Assembly (NCBI RefSeq): GCF_029962835.1
Contig: NC_080573.1
Span: 34,651,001-34,715,000 of the forward strand
Reading direction: 5' to 3'
DNA length: 64,000 nt
Source of the DNA: Magnolia sinica
Taxonomy: Eukaryota; Streptophyta; Magnoliopsida; Magnoliales; Magnoliaceae
Position numbers and translations under genes: made by a program. Below the pieces are notes generated by a model. That model did no database searches. It was not told the origin of the DNA and was given only the letters and a program-made list of their open reading frames with translations. Below are positions 1 through 11,039 of this stretch, piece after piece (position 1 is the first letter of the stretch; each line of letters begins with the position of its first letter).

Positions 1-1269
1 ACTGACGCGGGGATGAACGTGATGAGGTTGATCACCGTATTCCTCAAGGACAACTACTCCAAATCCATGGAGCTTCTCTGGACTCCTCACAGAAACTTCT
101 CGAATCCACGAGGAAAAGAAATAGAAATAATTTTAAGATATATGAAAGAAACTTATTGAATATTGATTAATTGATGAAATAAACGAGCCTACAACCCTTT
201 GGATAGGGATACCAAGACTAGAAAGAAGTTTAAGAATTAAATTATAAATAAAACTCCCTAAAATTCGTAACTTACTATAAATAGTAAATTTTATATTTAT
301 AGTAATTGTCTTATGTGGCTTAACCACATTATTCTCCTAATTTTTCTAAACACTTTTCGCGTTGGACGCAACTCCTAAAGCCCAACGGATGAAAGTTATA
401 ATCAAACTAAAAGTTACTATGTGTAGTAAAAACGAAATTAAACATGGAATTCGGCATGGGCAACCTAGCATAGGTTGGCTAAAGTAGCTCGTCCTACCCC
501 AAAATCATATATGGTACGTCGAGTAACTCATTTTGGTTTGGGAGATATGCCTGTTTGAAGGTTCTGACGGTCTTGATGACTTCTACCTTTAATTGGGCTT
601 TCTTTAATCCATCTTAGACATGAAAGCGTCTGTGACCTGCTCTACATCAGATGATCACTACGTATGATGGACCACATACACTATACTAGACACGCATTCA
701 TGTAGCTTGGTTGCGCATAATGATACCACTCATAGTGGAGTACGAGATGTATCAGAATTCTCACATTAATCTTATGAATTTCTTTAATTATTTTTAATCT
801 TAAAGCATAACCATCGCTATGAGTAGGACATTGACCCTCTCCAACCATACAGACATTACAGGTGAAGTGTAAATTAAAGATACAGATGATGAACGCGTTA
901 TGGAAGATTATTCCGAATAAAGAAGAATAATAGCATTACGTTTACCATTATTTAATTTCTGCTGCAAAACTTTGAATAATATAACAAGGTCCTACTTGGT
1001 GAGGGCATTAGAGAATTAGTTGATTTTATACTTTAAAGGAATAAGAAGTACAGTTGATTTTTATTCTCGTGAACGGTTACATTCACGTGAATGTAACTGG
1101 ATGTGATCTAAATGAAAAAAATAATAATAAGGTGCAATTTTGAAGCATCCAATTTTTACATTATTAACACTCGAAATTTTCGGGCATGAGTATGTAATCG
1201 GGCCATAAAAATTCGAGGCATTACACATAGGCCTTACATTGGATAGCCTTGGAATGGCTAACACATTCA
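1..1269. other. Unassigned AT-rich intergenic DNA
   Basis: No gene is recognised here. The only open frames are short, lack recognisable domains and are AT-rich. The stretch may be the upstream part of the long LTR whose 3' end is at 1735, but I could not align it with the other copies, so it is left unassigned. Confidence 0.4.
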
Positions 1270-1735
1270 TGGACTTGGTAGTTTAGCCCTTCATCATCTT
1301 CTTCATACTCTGATATTTGTATTATTGTCATATCCATTGTGCACGTACACACGCACTCTATTGAGCTTCGTAGGAAGTTTATGCATGTTTGTTTATGTTA
1401 TAAGTGATACTAGGGCATATCAACAACATTGAGCCCGGAGCATGGGCTTGTTCTTTTGAATTTTGATTACATCTTGTATTTTCTCATCCAACATTGTACT
1501 CAAATATTATATTAGTGGATATATGGTGATGGTGTTTTGTATCTTGGGTACACTTGTCGTTATGCTCCTTTAAAGAAAAAAAAAATCAGCTAGAAAATCC
1601 TCCTCATAGGATCCTAGGATCAGATTCTAATGTATGGGAACTGAGAGGCAAGAATGGGGTACTACAGAGACTGTTGGCACCGGATTCAATGGCTGAGAAT
1701 TTTGTGAGCCCAGTTCCTAAGTTTAGGGTGTGACA
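1270..1735 (+). mobile_element. 3' end of a long Gypsy-type LTR (truncated copy)
   Basis: This matches, in order and with divergence, the last ~400 bp of the insertion ending at 8805. Shared features are an ACATTGAG motif, a 'CATTGTACTCAAAT.ATTATATTAGTGGATAT' stretch, a GGATCCTAGGATC motif and an AATGGGGTACTAC motif. It ends in GTGTGACA at 1735, a CA terminus as expected for an LTR. No coding sequence is seen. The upstream limit is unknown and may lie outside the window. The Gypsy assignment rests on the GTGACA-type end and the general layout only. Confidence 0.55.
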
Positions 1736-2269
1736 CATATGATTGTCTATATATCCATTAGCTCGTGCAAGGTGTGATTGTTGATATGTGTGATAAATTT
1801 TATTTCATATTAACCATTAATTTATGTAATTGATAATTTATGATTTTGTGTATATATATCTATATAAGTGTATATACATATATACACAATCAACCAACCG
1901 TAGAATTATTTAATTAACATTAGATCTCAAAATCCATCCATTTAATCATGAAGTGGGCCACCATATTTTGGTAATCTAACCATCGAAGCATCACATCTAT
2001 TCATAAGTTTTGGCCTTTACTAGTCAACCATCCCCCTATATTTTCTCTTAATGAAAAATCCTAGTTGAATGTGGACACTTAATGTTGTAATTCTTTTCTT
2101 AACCATCTAATTTCAAAGGCTTATGAATGCCACCTATTGAAGGTTTCTAGGCCCATTTCCATCCACCATGGGGCCCATAAGGCCAATGCTTTGGATTGTT
2201 GAAACATTGTTCCCACTGTACAAACTTAAAACTCCAGGATATATCTTTAGGTGTTCCATACCACCGGTT
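1736..2269. other. Non-coding gap between LTR remnant and Copia element
   Basis: No gene seen. It contains short GGGCCC-type repeat fragments around 2145-2175 and 2270-2285, and AT-rich sequence with TATATA runs at 1850-1890. Confidence 0.4.
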
Positions 2270-2670
2270 TGTTGGGCCCCACCTTAGTCGATCAATCGAG
2301 TAAGCCCCGAATTATACAAATTAGTCTCTAAACAGTTTTGGATAGTCTCGATCAATCAATTGATAGATTTCAAAAATACTTATAAACTCTCTAGACACTT
2401 TTGAGCATGTTCGAGTGATCAGGTATGTGGTGCTCAATTGATCGACAACTACACGATTGATATTGATCAATCAATGCTTAGATCGACGGCACGTAAGATT
2501 TTGCATAATTGTGTAATTAGTTTCTTATTATGGGTATTATGCTATAAATGGGTGTAATTCTGGGATTAGGGTTGAAAAATCAAGACTTAACCAGGAGAAA
2601 GGAGATTTTATGAATTGTAAGTTCTTTTATCTCTTATACTTATCGCTTTTATACTGATTATTATGTGTTG
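2270..2670 (+). repeat. Copia 5' LTR, first part (upstream of insertion)
   Basis: This aligns along its length with 13444-13850. Shared features are the GATCAATCGAGT motif, CTCTAGACACTTTTGA, a GTGGTGCTC motif followed by TCGAT palindromes, and a GAATTGTAAGTTCTT stretch near the end. It contains a TATA-like sequence, GCTATAAATG, near 2550, a candidate LTR promoter. It stops at 2670 where the 6.1-kb insertion begins. The rest of the LTR resumes at 8806. Confidence 0.85.
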
Positions 2671-4014
2671 TGTAAGACCCGTAACCTAGCCTGTACCATT
2701 CCATAAACTTCTACGGTTCCCTCTAGTCGAGTTTCGGCGACTCGGGACGAGTAGATAGCATTGGCGCATGCTCTTGAGTCACATCCTGTAAACCCGAGCC
2801 GACTCAAAATGAGACCTATGTCATTTTGACCGTGCCGTCGCCGCGGTTCCGACGATGCGTCTTGTGCGTCAATACGATGCTCAGATTATAAGATCCGGCC
2901 CGTGCTTTATCTAGGCCGTTGATCGCTTGATTGTGGGACCCACCTATCCCTATTGTTGTACTTCCCTAAAAACATTAATTACTATGATGTCACCCTAGGG
3001 GTGACATCACCCTACCATACCACCTTACCTTCCCTTTTCCCCATAAGTCAACTCATTAATTCCCATTACCTCACCATCCCTCTCTCCCATCACTCCCTTA
3101 CATCATTTCTCTCTTTCACTTCTCTCCATTCCAAGCAATCCCTCCATGGAGCAACCCACGTCCATGGCTCCCATGAGAGAGCTAGTGTGGCCCACCTCCC
3201 TATCTCCCATCTTCACCATCCAATGATCATCTCCGCCATTGAAATTGTTTCTTTGGGGCTCTATCATGCATTGGCGGAAGAAGGAAGAAGAGATCTCGAG
3301 GTGGGTGCTCCTTTCTTTTCCTCTCATTTTTTTTTGTGATGTGTGGCCCACTTGGATGAATCCCATCTTGAGGTATGTTTTATCCCAACCGTACAAGTCA
3401 TGTGGACCCTACTTTATAGTGATGGAAACACACAAATATCAAGTTGATTTAAATATGGTGGGCCACGTTCATGTGGGACCCACCTTGGTGACACGTGGAC
3501 CACCTACACGTAGGACCCACTATGATGATTGTGTTATACCTATGCTGTCCAACGTCCAAGGGACGCTGGACAGAGAGTGGCTAAAGTGGTGTGCGTGCAC
3601 TGAAATGGTGGTGTACTAATAAGCAAAGGAGAGGAAGAAGAATAGTATTTGGAGGTGGGCTGCTCATGCAGGCCCCACCTTGATGTATGTATAAAATCCA
3701 CGCCGCCCATTTCACTTCTCATCTCATTTTAGGCGTTGAGCCAAAAGATGAGGCTAATCTGACAATCAAGCGGGCCATACTGTAGGAAATGGAAATTTTT
3801 ACCGTTGAAAACTCACCCAACGATTCTACATGCTGAAAAATACTCAATATTGGTCTTGTTTGGTCAATTTTGAGCCGTGATATGCAATGGTCAGGATATA
3901 TTTTCCTTATGAGGGCCCCACCTAATAAATTCCCTATAAAAATTGGATTTATATAAAAAAAAAAAAAAAACACAGAATCATAAGGCAGCAACGCTGCTGC
4001 TGTCAGAAGACGAT

Positions 4015-4285
4015 GTGGGCCCCACCGTGACGTGTTTCGAACATCAACACCGTGCATTGGGTGGGCCCTTGTGGCAGTGACACCCCTGTCAAAAATCAGC
4101 CGTATACGGAACTCAGGGGGGCCATACCATCTAAAATCATGTGATAACATGCCTAAAAATATAAAATCATCTGGTGGGGCCTCCTTGAGTTTTGGATGTG
4201 ATTGAAACTTGGTTTGGACCCCTAACTTTATGGGACAGATATAATGGACGGAGTAGATCTGGTTAATGTGGGTCCCACCTAGGAT
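4015..4285 (+). mobile_element. MITE family B copy inside the long LTR
   Basis: This stretch follows the same order as 32505-32830, 33420-33740 and 44640-44970. It has a GGGCCCCACC start, GAACATCAACACCGTG, AAAATCAGCCGTATACGGAA, GGGCCATACCATCTAAAATC, 'TATAAAATCATCTGGTGGGGCC' and TGAAACTTGGTTTGGACCCC. It is non-coding. A long open frame on the minus strand across it is a by-product of low stop density. Confidence 0.6.
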
Positions 4286-4639
4286 TAAAAAATATATATA
4301 TATATATATATAAATATATATGCATGCATGTACATTGACGTCCAGACTCTCTGGACGTCCAACGTTAAGTAGAGAGGATCCCATTGGCCCCAATGGTGGA
4401 CCCTACCATGATGTATGTTCTACATCCACGCCATTCATTTGATAGGTCCCTTTATTTGATACGTTGGTTCTAAAAATCAGTTATAAAACGTTCTCGTATG
4501 GCCCACACCATCATCTTTCATGCGGTGGTATGTCAAGCCACATGGAATCAACTGTTGGGGTCCACATGCAGCTTGGATCCACCTGAAACTCTGTTTGGAC
4601 CCTTAAATTGGTGGGACACACACAATGAATGGGTTGGAT

Positions 4640-5150
4640 TTGTGAACTACATCATGGTGGACCCCAAGATCACATAATCGTACCAAAAGTTTGGTGGACA
4701 AATAAATATTACAGTGGCTTAGTCCACGTGACTTTATAAAGAGGTTGTATGGCAAGTAAACATTGCGGTGGGCCCTTGGCCCATGTGACTTTATCAACAG
4801 ATTGGATGCAAGTAAATGTTGTAGTGGGTCCAATGTCGTGTGACCCTATCAACAGGTTAAAATAATAATAATAATAATAAATAAATAAATAAATATTGTA
4901 GTGGGCCCCAGGTCTATATGACCTTATTAACAGGTTGGATGCAAATAAATATTACAGTGGCCCAGGTTGAATGCAAATAAATATTACAGTTGCCTAGGTT
5001 GGATGCAAATAAATATTATAGCGGGCCCTAGGCCCATGTGACCCTATCACCAGATTAGTTTGGATGGAAAATAAACATCATGTTGGCCCCAGTTTGGATG
5101 GACAGTATGTTGGGCCCTAGGATGGGTGGAAAATAAACATTTTGGTGGGT
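4640..5150 (+). repeat. Degenerate tandem repeat with ATAAATATTACAGTGG motif
   Basis: A unit of roughly 60-70 bp recurs. It combines a GTGGGCCC motif, 'ATGTGACCCTATCAACAGGTTGGATG' (several variants) and 'CAAATAAATATTACAGTGG'. Some units are shortened, for example around 4955-5020. An (AAT)n/(AAAT)n tract interrupts it at about 4860-4895. No coding capacity. Confidence 0.6.
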
Positions 5151-5239
5151 CTTACTTAAGACCCATTTATGCATGTGTTGTGTCCACAATTGTGGACCTC
5201 CATAGCGGGATATGTGACTTATCTATGCCTTCCATCCCA

Positions 5240-5470
5240 ATGGGACGCACCACGATGCATGTGTTTCATCCAACCGTCCAACCATTTTTGGAAAAATGAT
5301 TTTAATGTTTAGGATGAAAATAATACAGATTTATTTATCAAGTGGACCATAGTGCACGGTGAGGATTGAACGGCTATCTTTGAAATCTTGAGACCTTATG
5401 ATTAGATTAGATGGGAAATAAATGTTATGGCGGGCCTTGAAAATTTTAGTAGTGAAAATCATTATCACCA
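5240..5470 (+). mobile_element. MITE-C-like segment inside the long LTR
   Basis: It has GACGCACCACGATGCATG, TTTCATCCAACCGTCC, AAGTGGACCATAG, GAGGATTGAACGGC, GGGAAATAAATGTTATGGCGGGCC and AAATCATTATCACCAC in family C order. A comparable segment occurs in the reverse-strand relative at 26870-27200, on the same side of the GGCCCATT array, so it was probably part of the LTR family before it spread. Confidence 0.5.
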
Positions 5471-6300
5471 CTTATATTTGAGTGTGGCCCATTTGATATA
5501 TATGGGGCCCATTGGTGTGGCCCATTTGATGTATGTATGACCATGTTATGAGGCCTACTTTGATGTATGTTGTGGCCCATTTGTCGGCCCACTTTGATGT
5601 ATTTTTATCCACGCCATTCGGGTAGGCACCCCATTATGATATATATCGGGGCTCAAGGGTCGAGGCCCATTAGTGCCTTATTTGATACAACCCACTTGAT
5701 GTGTACGAGGCCCATTAGTGCGGCCCCAGATGCAAGGCCTATTGTGACATGTATTGGGCCCATGACGCGTGACCCATTTGAGCGTATAAGACCCATGGGT
5801 AGGGCCCACATATTATGTATTTGAAGCCCATGAGCGGGGCCCACCCGAGGTTTATATATGGGCCCCATTAATGTGGCCCACTTATATTTGAGGCCCACGG
5901 GTTGCGGCCCATGGGTCGTGGCCCATTGTGATATATACCCGGCCCATACGTCGTGGCCCATTGAGATGTGTTTCTGACCCATTTAGTGAGGCCATTGTGA
6001 AATATTCCTACTCTTGTGATGAGGCCCATTGAGATGTATTTCGGCTCATTGATGCGGCCCACTTGTTGAATTGAGGCCCATTGGTGTGGCGTGCGGCCCA
6101 ATGTATCGACCCACCGTGATGTGTAGGTCCACGTGCTGTATGTGTAAGGCCCACCTGTGATGACTATTTGAGGCCCACTTGTTGGATATTTGGGCCCATC
6201 TTATGTTTGACTCTATGTGGACCACTCCTTGGGAGCAATGTTGGTTAAATGTCCACATTGCTGGGCAGTGATGGTTGGATGTCCACATTGTGACCCTTCC
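5460..6300 (+). repeat. Irregular array of GGCCCATTGTGATGTATTT units in the long LTR
   Basis: Dozens of short units of about 25-40 bp carry GGCCCAT or GGCCCAC followed by 'TGATGTAT'. They are spaced irregularly and use both ...CATT and ...CACTT forms. A reverse-strand array of the same motif is at 26340-26830. The open frames here (rich in MGP/NGP/QWA) come from the repeat and are not genes. Confidence 0.7.
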
Positions 6301-6479
6301 TTAAGCCTTATCAGGCCCATTCTCATCATTCTCTTAGTGGGTTAACCCAAATAAGTGGGCCCCATTTACCATGGACGGATGGCTCCATGCTACCAGATTT
6401 GATAAAACCATGGTCGAGGGCTGATCTTTATATTATGATTGATCAGATGTTCATCTATGGACCCAGTCTTGTCTATGTG

Positions 6480-6640
6480 ACCGGTCGTCGGTGTTGATTA
6501 TCGAAGCTGATTATTGGTGCTAATTATCGATGTAGATTATCGGTGTTGATTTGTCGAGGTCGATTGTATTGGCCGGTTCCGATTGTCGAGGCCGATTCTG
6601 AGTATCGAATTCGATTGCCATGGCCGATTGTCGAGACCTG
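6480..6640 (+). repeat. GATTATCG-type short repeats
   Basis: A run of units such as 'GATTATCGATGTAGATTATCGGTGTTGATT' and 'TCGAGGCCGATT' repeats every 15-25 bases. Related units reappear at about 6980-7020. Non-coding. Confidence 0.5.
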
Positions 6641-6649
6641 CATGATGTA

Positions 6650-6960
6650 TATGTGACCCGTAGTTGAGGGCCATTGTGATATGTATTAAGCCTATGATGC
6701 ATGGTCCATTTAATGAATTCAAGACCCATGTGTAGGGCCCACATATCCTGTGTTTGAGGCCTATGGGCAAGGCCCATTGTGATGTATTCATGGCCCATGG
6801 GCAAGGCCCATTGTGATATGTATTAGACCCATGAGCAGGGTCCACCTATTGTGTATATGTGGCCTTTGAGTAAGACTCATTGTGTTGTATATTAGGCCCT
6901 TGTGTGAGGCCGTGGGCCCATTATATGTTTGACTCTATGTAGGCCATTCCTTGGGGGCAA
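6650..6960 (+). repeat. Second GGCCCATTGTGATATGTATT array
   Basis: The same motif type as 5460-6300 resumes, with repeated CCCATG and GGGCAAGGCCCATTGTGAT units near 6760-6810. From 6961 to 8400 the insert holds lower-copy LTR sequence with no gene. That stretch aligns in reverse with 25640-26150 and with part of 36480-36950. Confidence 0.6.
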
Positions 6961-8805
6961 TGTTGGTTAAGTGTCCACATGGTCGAGGTCGATTATCGAT
7001 GCTGGTTGTGGATACCGGTTATGAGTATGTGACAGCATAGCATCATGATACATGCCCATACGCATCATCTGCATGTTTGTTATGAGAGGTGGTTGATCAT
7101 TGCATATGTCATTGAGCATGTTGTTATGAGACTCCCTGGTAGGTGGAGGTTATCTCACATGAGCACACGGTATGTGCAGGACTGATGCATGACTGGATTG
7201 TATGACTCATGCATCTCGTATTATGATTACTATACGCCCTAGCGATACTAGGGCCGTGGCATCTACAGGCATATCGTGAATAGCCAGATAGGACACCGAA
7301 ATGTTTGGTTCTAGCATACGGGCGCCATAGATGTCCCTGGGTGAAAATCCCTAAACCTCCGTGGCCGGAGACGCCCCAACGTCGAGACCGAGTGGATACA
7401 TGAGCGCCGAGTGCCAAATACCGGAGGCCGCGTCTCCCACCGTGTCGTGGTCGGTTGGGAGGGGTGTGGCCTTACTCGCCCGAGGGTAGGGGGCAATACT
7501 AGGCCGAGTTTGACCAGCTCGTGAATGGGTCCGCTATCGACGTGCCGGATAGGTATTGGCGGTACTATTGGCAAGGCGGATAGTGAGGTTTCTTATGCTC
7601 ACTTGGGTTCGGGTGGGAGAGCGGCAGTGTCATTTGGAGTGTACTAAACGCCGGTGATGATCCCAGAGATGAACCGTACTGATATGTGGATTTAGTGAGC
7701 AGGAGTTGCATACTCATTCATGCATTCATTCATTCACTATCTACTCGGGTTGGTGGTATGCAACTAGTTGTTACGTGTGCCTTCGCAATGGCCAGGATTT
7801 TGGTTGGGTCGCGCGACTAACCTGAGATCAGGAGTTTACCACATTGAATCTGACTATCCAAATTTAGGTATGGGACTGGTTTGGATAGAAGTCCCTTGTG
7901 ATAGACCCCATAGCCTGTGATACTACGCACTACCATCCCGACTTCACACTCCAGCATGGTCATTCCATTCGCACCGCGTATTGCATTACATCCGCGACAT
8001 ACGACATCTTGGGTTACTGTGCTTCTGCATTTATATGGTCTAGATATGGATGACGTATTTGTGAACAAATAAGGAATTATATACCCCATTGCATTCTGGG
8101 CATTTGATATTTGGCTCTTTATGACTCCTCGTTTGCGTAGCTGTTATATATTGCGTATTCTGATATTGATTGGCTCATGGACTTGCTCGTATTTCCGCTT
8201 ACTCTGTTATCGTATGATCTATGATCTTGTGAGTATTTCTGTTTACTCTGATAATTCCTGCTCTTGTCAGTATTTCTGCTTACTCAGATAATTCATGATC
8301 TTGCTAGTATCTTTGCTTATTCCAATATTGTACGATTTATGGATTACCAGTTTCAGTTTTTATGATAATGACATTGTATTGAATACTTGGCACTTACCTT
8401 GTGCACACACTTACACCACCTCTAAGCTTTCTATAAGCTTATGCACGATCGTTACGTGCAGGTGACGCTAGGACGTTGTAGCAACATTGAGATTGGAGCG
8501 TGCAACTATCTTCTGGAGCTTTGATTTCGATATATGTATTTTCCCTTTCAGCATTGTACTCAAATGATTATATTAGTGGATATGTGATGATGATGTTGCC
8601 TCTGTCAATTGGGTAATCTTGTGGTTATGCTTATTACGAGTTAAATGTATATACAAAAAAAAATAAATCCTCCTTGTAGGATCCCAGGATCGGAATCTGG
8701 CATATGGACGCTAGGACTCGAGAATGGGGTACTACGGAGGCTGTCGGCACCGGATTCAGTAATCGGGATTCCTGCGAATCCGATTTCTGGGTTTGGGGCG
8801 TGACA

Positions 8806-8935
8806 TGTTGTGTTTTTTTTTTTAATCACGAGGGTTTTTCCTTGTTAAAATTGTGTGTACTTGTGCATGCTCTATTTGTGTTTACTTATTGTCATGTGAT
8901 CCAATTTTGGGGTTTACTTCCATAATACCCCAATA
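8806..8935 (+). repeat. Copia 5' LTR, second part
   Basis: This continues the LTR after the insertion, starting with the second TGTTG target copy. It matches 13845-14000: a poly-T tract, 'GAGGTTTTTCC', 'TTGTGTTTACTTATTGTCA' and a closing CCCCAATA (CCCCAACA in the 3' LTR). Confidence 0.8.
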
Positions 8936-8937
8936 AG

Positions 8938-8949
8938 TGGTATCAAAGA
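8938..8949 (+). other. Copia primer binding site
   Basis: TGGTATCAAAGA lies two bases after the 5' LTR. It differs by little from TGGTATCAGAGC, the usual plant Copia site complementary to the 3' end of initiator tRNA-Met. It would have primed minus-strand DNA synthesis. Confidence 0.75.
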
Positions 8950-9002
8950 TAGATTGGGGATTCAAGTTTAGATATGAGACATGACGATTAAGGGTTCAAA
9001 CG

Positions 9003-9453
9003 TAGGACTATACATCGAGGCGAGGTGGGCCAAGCTTGGCTTGACTCGTTCGTGCTCTCCTTAAGCTTAAGGTTGAGCTTGAGCTTGGCCTCGAGCTTAC
9101 CGTTGGAACTTGGCTTGTTTGACAATCCTTTCGAGTTAAGCTTGAGGCGAGCTAGTAGAACAAGTTGAGGCGAGCTTACCTCGAGTCGAGTCGAGTCGAG
9201 CTTGCTCTTAACCCGACCCAACCCAACACCCAACCTGCACCCGACTCAACCAAGTAACCCGACACAACCCGCATCTGACCTAATTCCCAAATCAAATATT
9301 CAATTAATAATATATATAATATTAAATAAAGCCATAGATGTACCTTGTTGTTGGTGTTGAGAGAGAGAGAGAGAGAGCTTAGGTGAGTGGCCAAGTGCAG
9401 GTCGTTTGGCTAAGACGAGTTGGGAAGATGCCGAGTCAAGCTCGAGTGGCCGA

Positions 9454-9494
<41 letters not shown>

Positions 9495-9611
9495 CTATAG
9501 AGCTCGGGCACGAGAGAGAGAGGAGCTCTAGCGTGACGAGTTGGGTAAGAAGGGAAATAGTAAGAAAGGGACGGACAGGTAGGGTAGGGTTTAAGTTTTA
9601 ACTTTTTAAAA

Positions 9612-9657
<46 letters not shown>

Positions 9658-9859
9658 GTATTCGAGTAGAGCCAAGCTCGAGCTTCGAGCCGACCCGAGT
9701 TCGAGTCAAGTCAAGATCCACTATGATAAAACTCAGCTCGTGTTCCAAACAAGTTGGGCCATATGAAGTTTGGCTTGCCTCGAGTCGTCATTTAAGCCAA
9801 GCTAGATCAAGCCAAGCTGAGCGAACTTTTCAAGCTAACTTGGCTCATATACAGCCCTA
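9003..9859. mobile_element. hAT-type non-autonomous element (857 bp)
   Basis: It is flanked by a perfect 8-bp direct repeat TTCAAACG (8995-9002 and 9860-9867), the length typical of hAT insertions. The termini TAGGACTATACATCGAGGC and (reverse complement of the right end) TAGGGCTGTATATGAGCC form an imperfect inverted repeat. The interior is rich in TCGAGC/GAGCTTG motifs, with (GA)n at 9360-9377 and 9454-9487 and (TA)n/(TATG)n at 9618-9660. No transposase is visible. It sits in the Copia leader between primer site and gag. The region 58599-58820 resembles its TAGGGCTGT...TCGAGCTCG end. Confidence 0.85.
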
Positions 9860-9995
9860 TTCAAACGTAAAGTATGAAACGAAGAATTTCACTGATAAAA
9901 ATAACTTCGAATTATGAAAGGTGAAAATTTGAGGCTTTCCAGTTCAACTAGGGCTTCAACACGAACTCCTTGGTGTAGAGAAGCGTCCAACATCT

Positions 9996-10328
9996 ATGAG
10001 CAATGAAGAGTTTGAAGAATTTAATGTGAGAGTGAAAACCTCGGTCAAACTATGTTTGGTGGATGACATCATATTCAATCTCCTTAATCAAAATACCACC
10101 GCAGGATTTTGGAAGAAGTTATATAGCTTGTACATGATGAAATCGTCATTGAATCATCTGTATTTGAATAAGAAAATTTATAATCTGAAGATGGTGGAAG
10201 GGTCGGATCTTAATCATCACATCAGCAGGTCTAATCAAATACTTTGCAAATTGACAAGTGTGGAAGTGAAGATTGGTGAGGAAGATCAAGCCCTAATTTT
10301 ATTAAACTCTCTTCTAAAGTTCACATAG
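9996..10328 (+). pseudogene. Copia gag fragment (UBN2-type)
   Basis: About 110 codons are open. They match the middle of plant Copia gag: 'FWKKLYSLYMMKSSLNHLYL', then a leucine/isoleucine-rich stretch ending in 'DQALILLNSLL', where functional copies read 'LLxSLP..Y'. The N-terminal gag part lies upstream without an open frame. The reading frame stops at 10328, and the following sequence (10340-10560) still resembles gag in broken frames. Gag forms the virus-like particle, but this copy cannot make a full protein. Confidence 0.8.
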
Positions 10329-10639
10329 CTTCATAGACAGTATGTCTCATGTTAGAGAGACCGTTGATGTCGAGATTATCATCTTAGCCTTTTAGTCGAA
10401 AATGTTGAGAAAGAAGGATAATGGCATGGGGTCATCCATGAATGCGTTGATAGCTAAGGGAATGAATTTTGAGTCAGAAAAGGAAAACTTAGATGAAGTG
10501 TTAGAACTATGGAAGACAGTGGCATATGAAGAAGGGTTGTTGAAATCCTAAAGTCCATAAGGAAAAAAATTAACACTAACAATGCAGAATCTAGCGAAGA
10601 GGTGGATGATGGTTATGTTCTGACTACATTCAAATTTGG

Positions 10640-10800
10640 ATATCTCAGTTATGAGTAGATTTTGGATATAGGGGCCTCATACCACATGACTTTTTAGTGA
10701 GAATGGTTCAGTAGTTATAGTCATTGTGATGGTAGACATATTTATGGGTAATGACATTACCTGCAAGGTTGTTGGAATTAAAACAATGCGTACTAAGATA
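10640..10800 (+). pseudogene. Copia aspartic protease remnant
   Basis: The sequence around 10655-10700 reads ILDIGASYHMTF. The family motif is (W)ILDSGASYHMT. The catalytic D-S/T-G triad has become D-I-G, the Trp position is a stop codon, and further stops follow directly. An EWFSSYSHCDG-like stretch follows, as in intact elements. The protease cannot be active. Confidence 0.8.
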
Positions 10801-11039
10801 TTTAAATGAATGGAACATATTCTGACAGATGTTAGATATGTTACTAAGCTGAGGAATAATCTAGTGTCCTCAGGAGCTCTCGATGCACTTAGGTGCAAGC
10901 TCATTGGGTTTGATCGTGTCCTAAAAGTTTCAAAAGGGGCACTCAAAATGATGAAAGCACATCGGAGTAACAACCTTTACGAGTTTATTGGGAATACCGT
11001 ATCAAGTGGAGTTGCAGCATCTGCAGTAGAATCCACATC

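Larger units (their letters stand above)
2671..8805 (+). mobile_element. Long LTR-type insertion (probable 6.1-kb solo LTR or LARD)
   Basis: The ends are exact. The insert starts TGTAAGACCCG and ends GGGGCGTGACA, and is flanked by the 5-bp direct repeat TGTTG (2666-2670 and 8806-8810). It interrupts a Copia LTR that can be followed on both sides. Five-base duplication and TG...CA ends are the signature of an LTR element. No gag or pol is visible, and I found no second copy of the TGTAAGACCCG start inside, so it reads best as a very long solo LTR, or as a non-autonomous element. It holds a MITE-B copy (about 4015-4285), a tandem stretch (4640-5150), a MITE-C-like stretch (about 5240-5470) and GGCCCATTGTGATG-type arrays (5460-6300 and 6650-6960). 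Relatives are at 1270-1735, 22730-28587 and 35765-39560. Confidence 0.8.

Noticed and set aside
2953..3619. Frames of 97-128 codons on both strands near the start of the long LTR
   Set aside because: Both strands are open over the same stretch, no domain is recognisable and the sequence is LTR-internal.
3719..4393. 224-codon open frame on the minus strand
   Set aside because: Lies across MITE-B and a (TA)n tract (run of Tyr-Ile), with no recognisable domain; a by-product of repeat sequence inside the long LTR.
5567..6845. Overlapping open frames rich in Met-Gly-Pro and Gln-Trp-Ala
   Set aside because: They follow the GGCCCATTGTGATG repeat units and change with unit phase; not genes.
9410..9748. 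112-codon frame on the minus strand ending in Ser-Leu repeats
   Set aside because: Made by (GA)n and (TA)n tracts within the hAT-type element.
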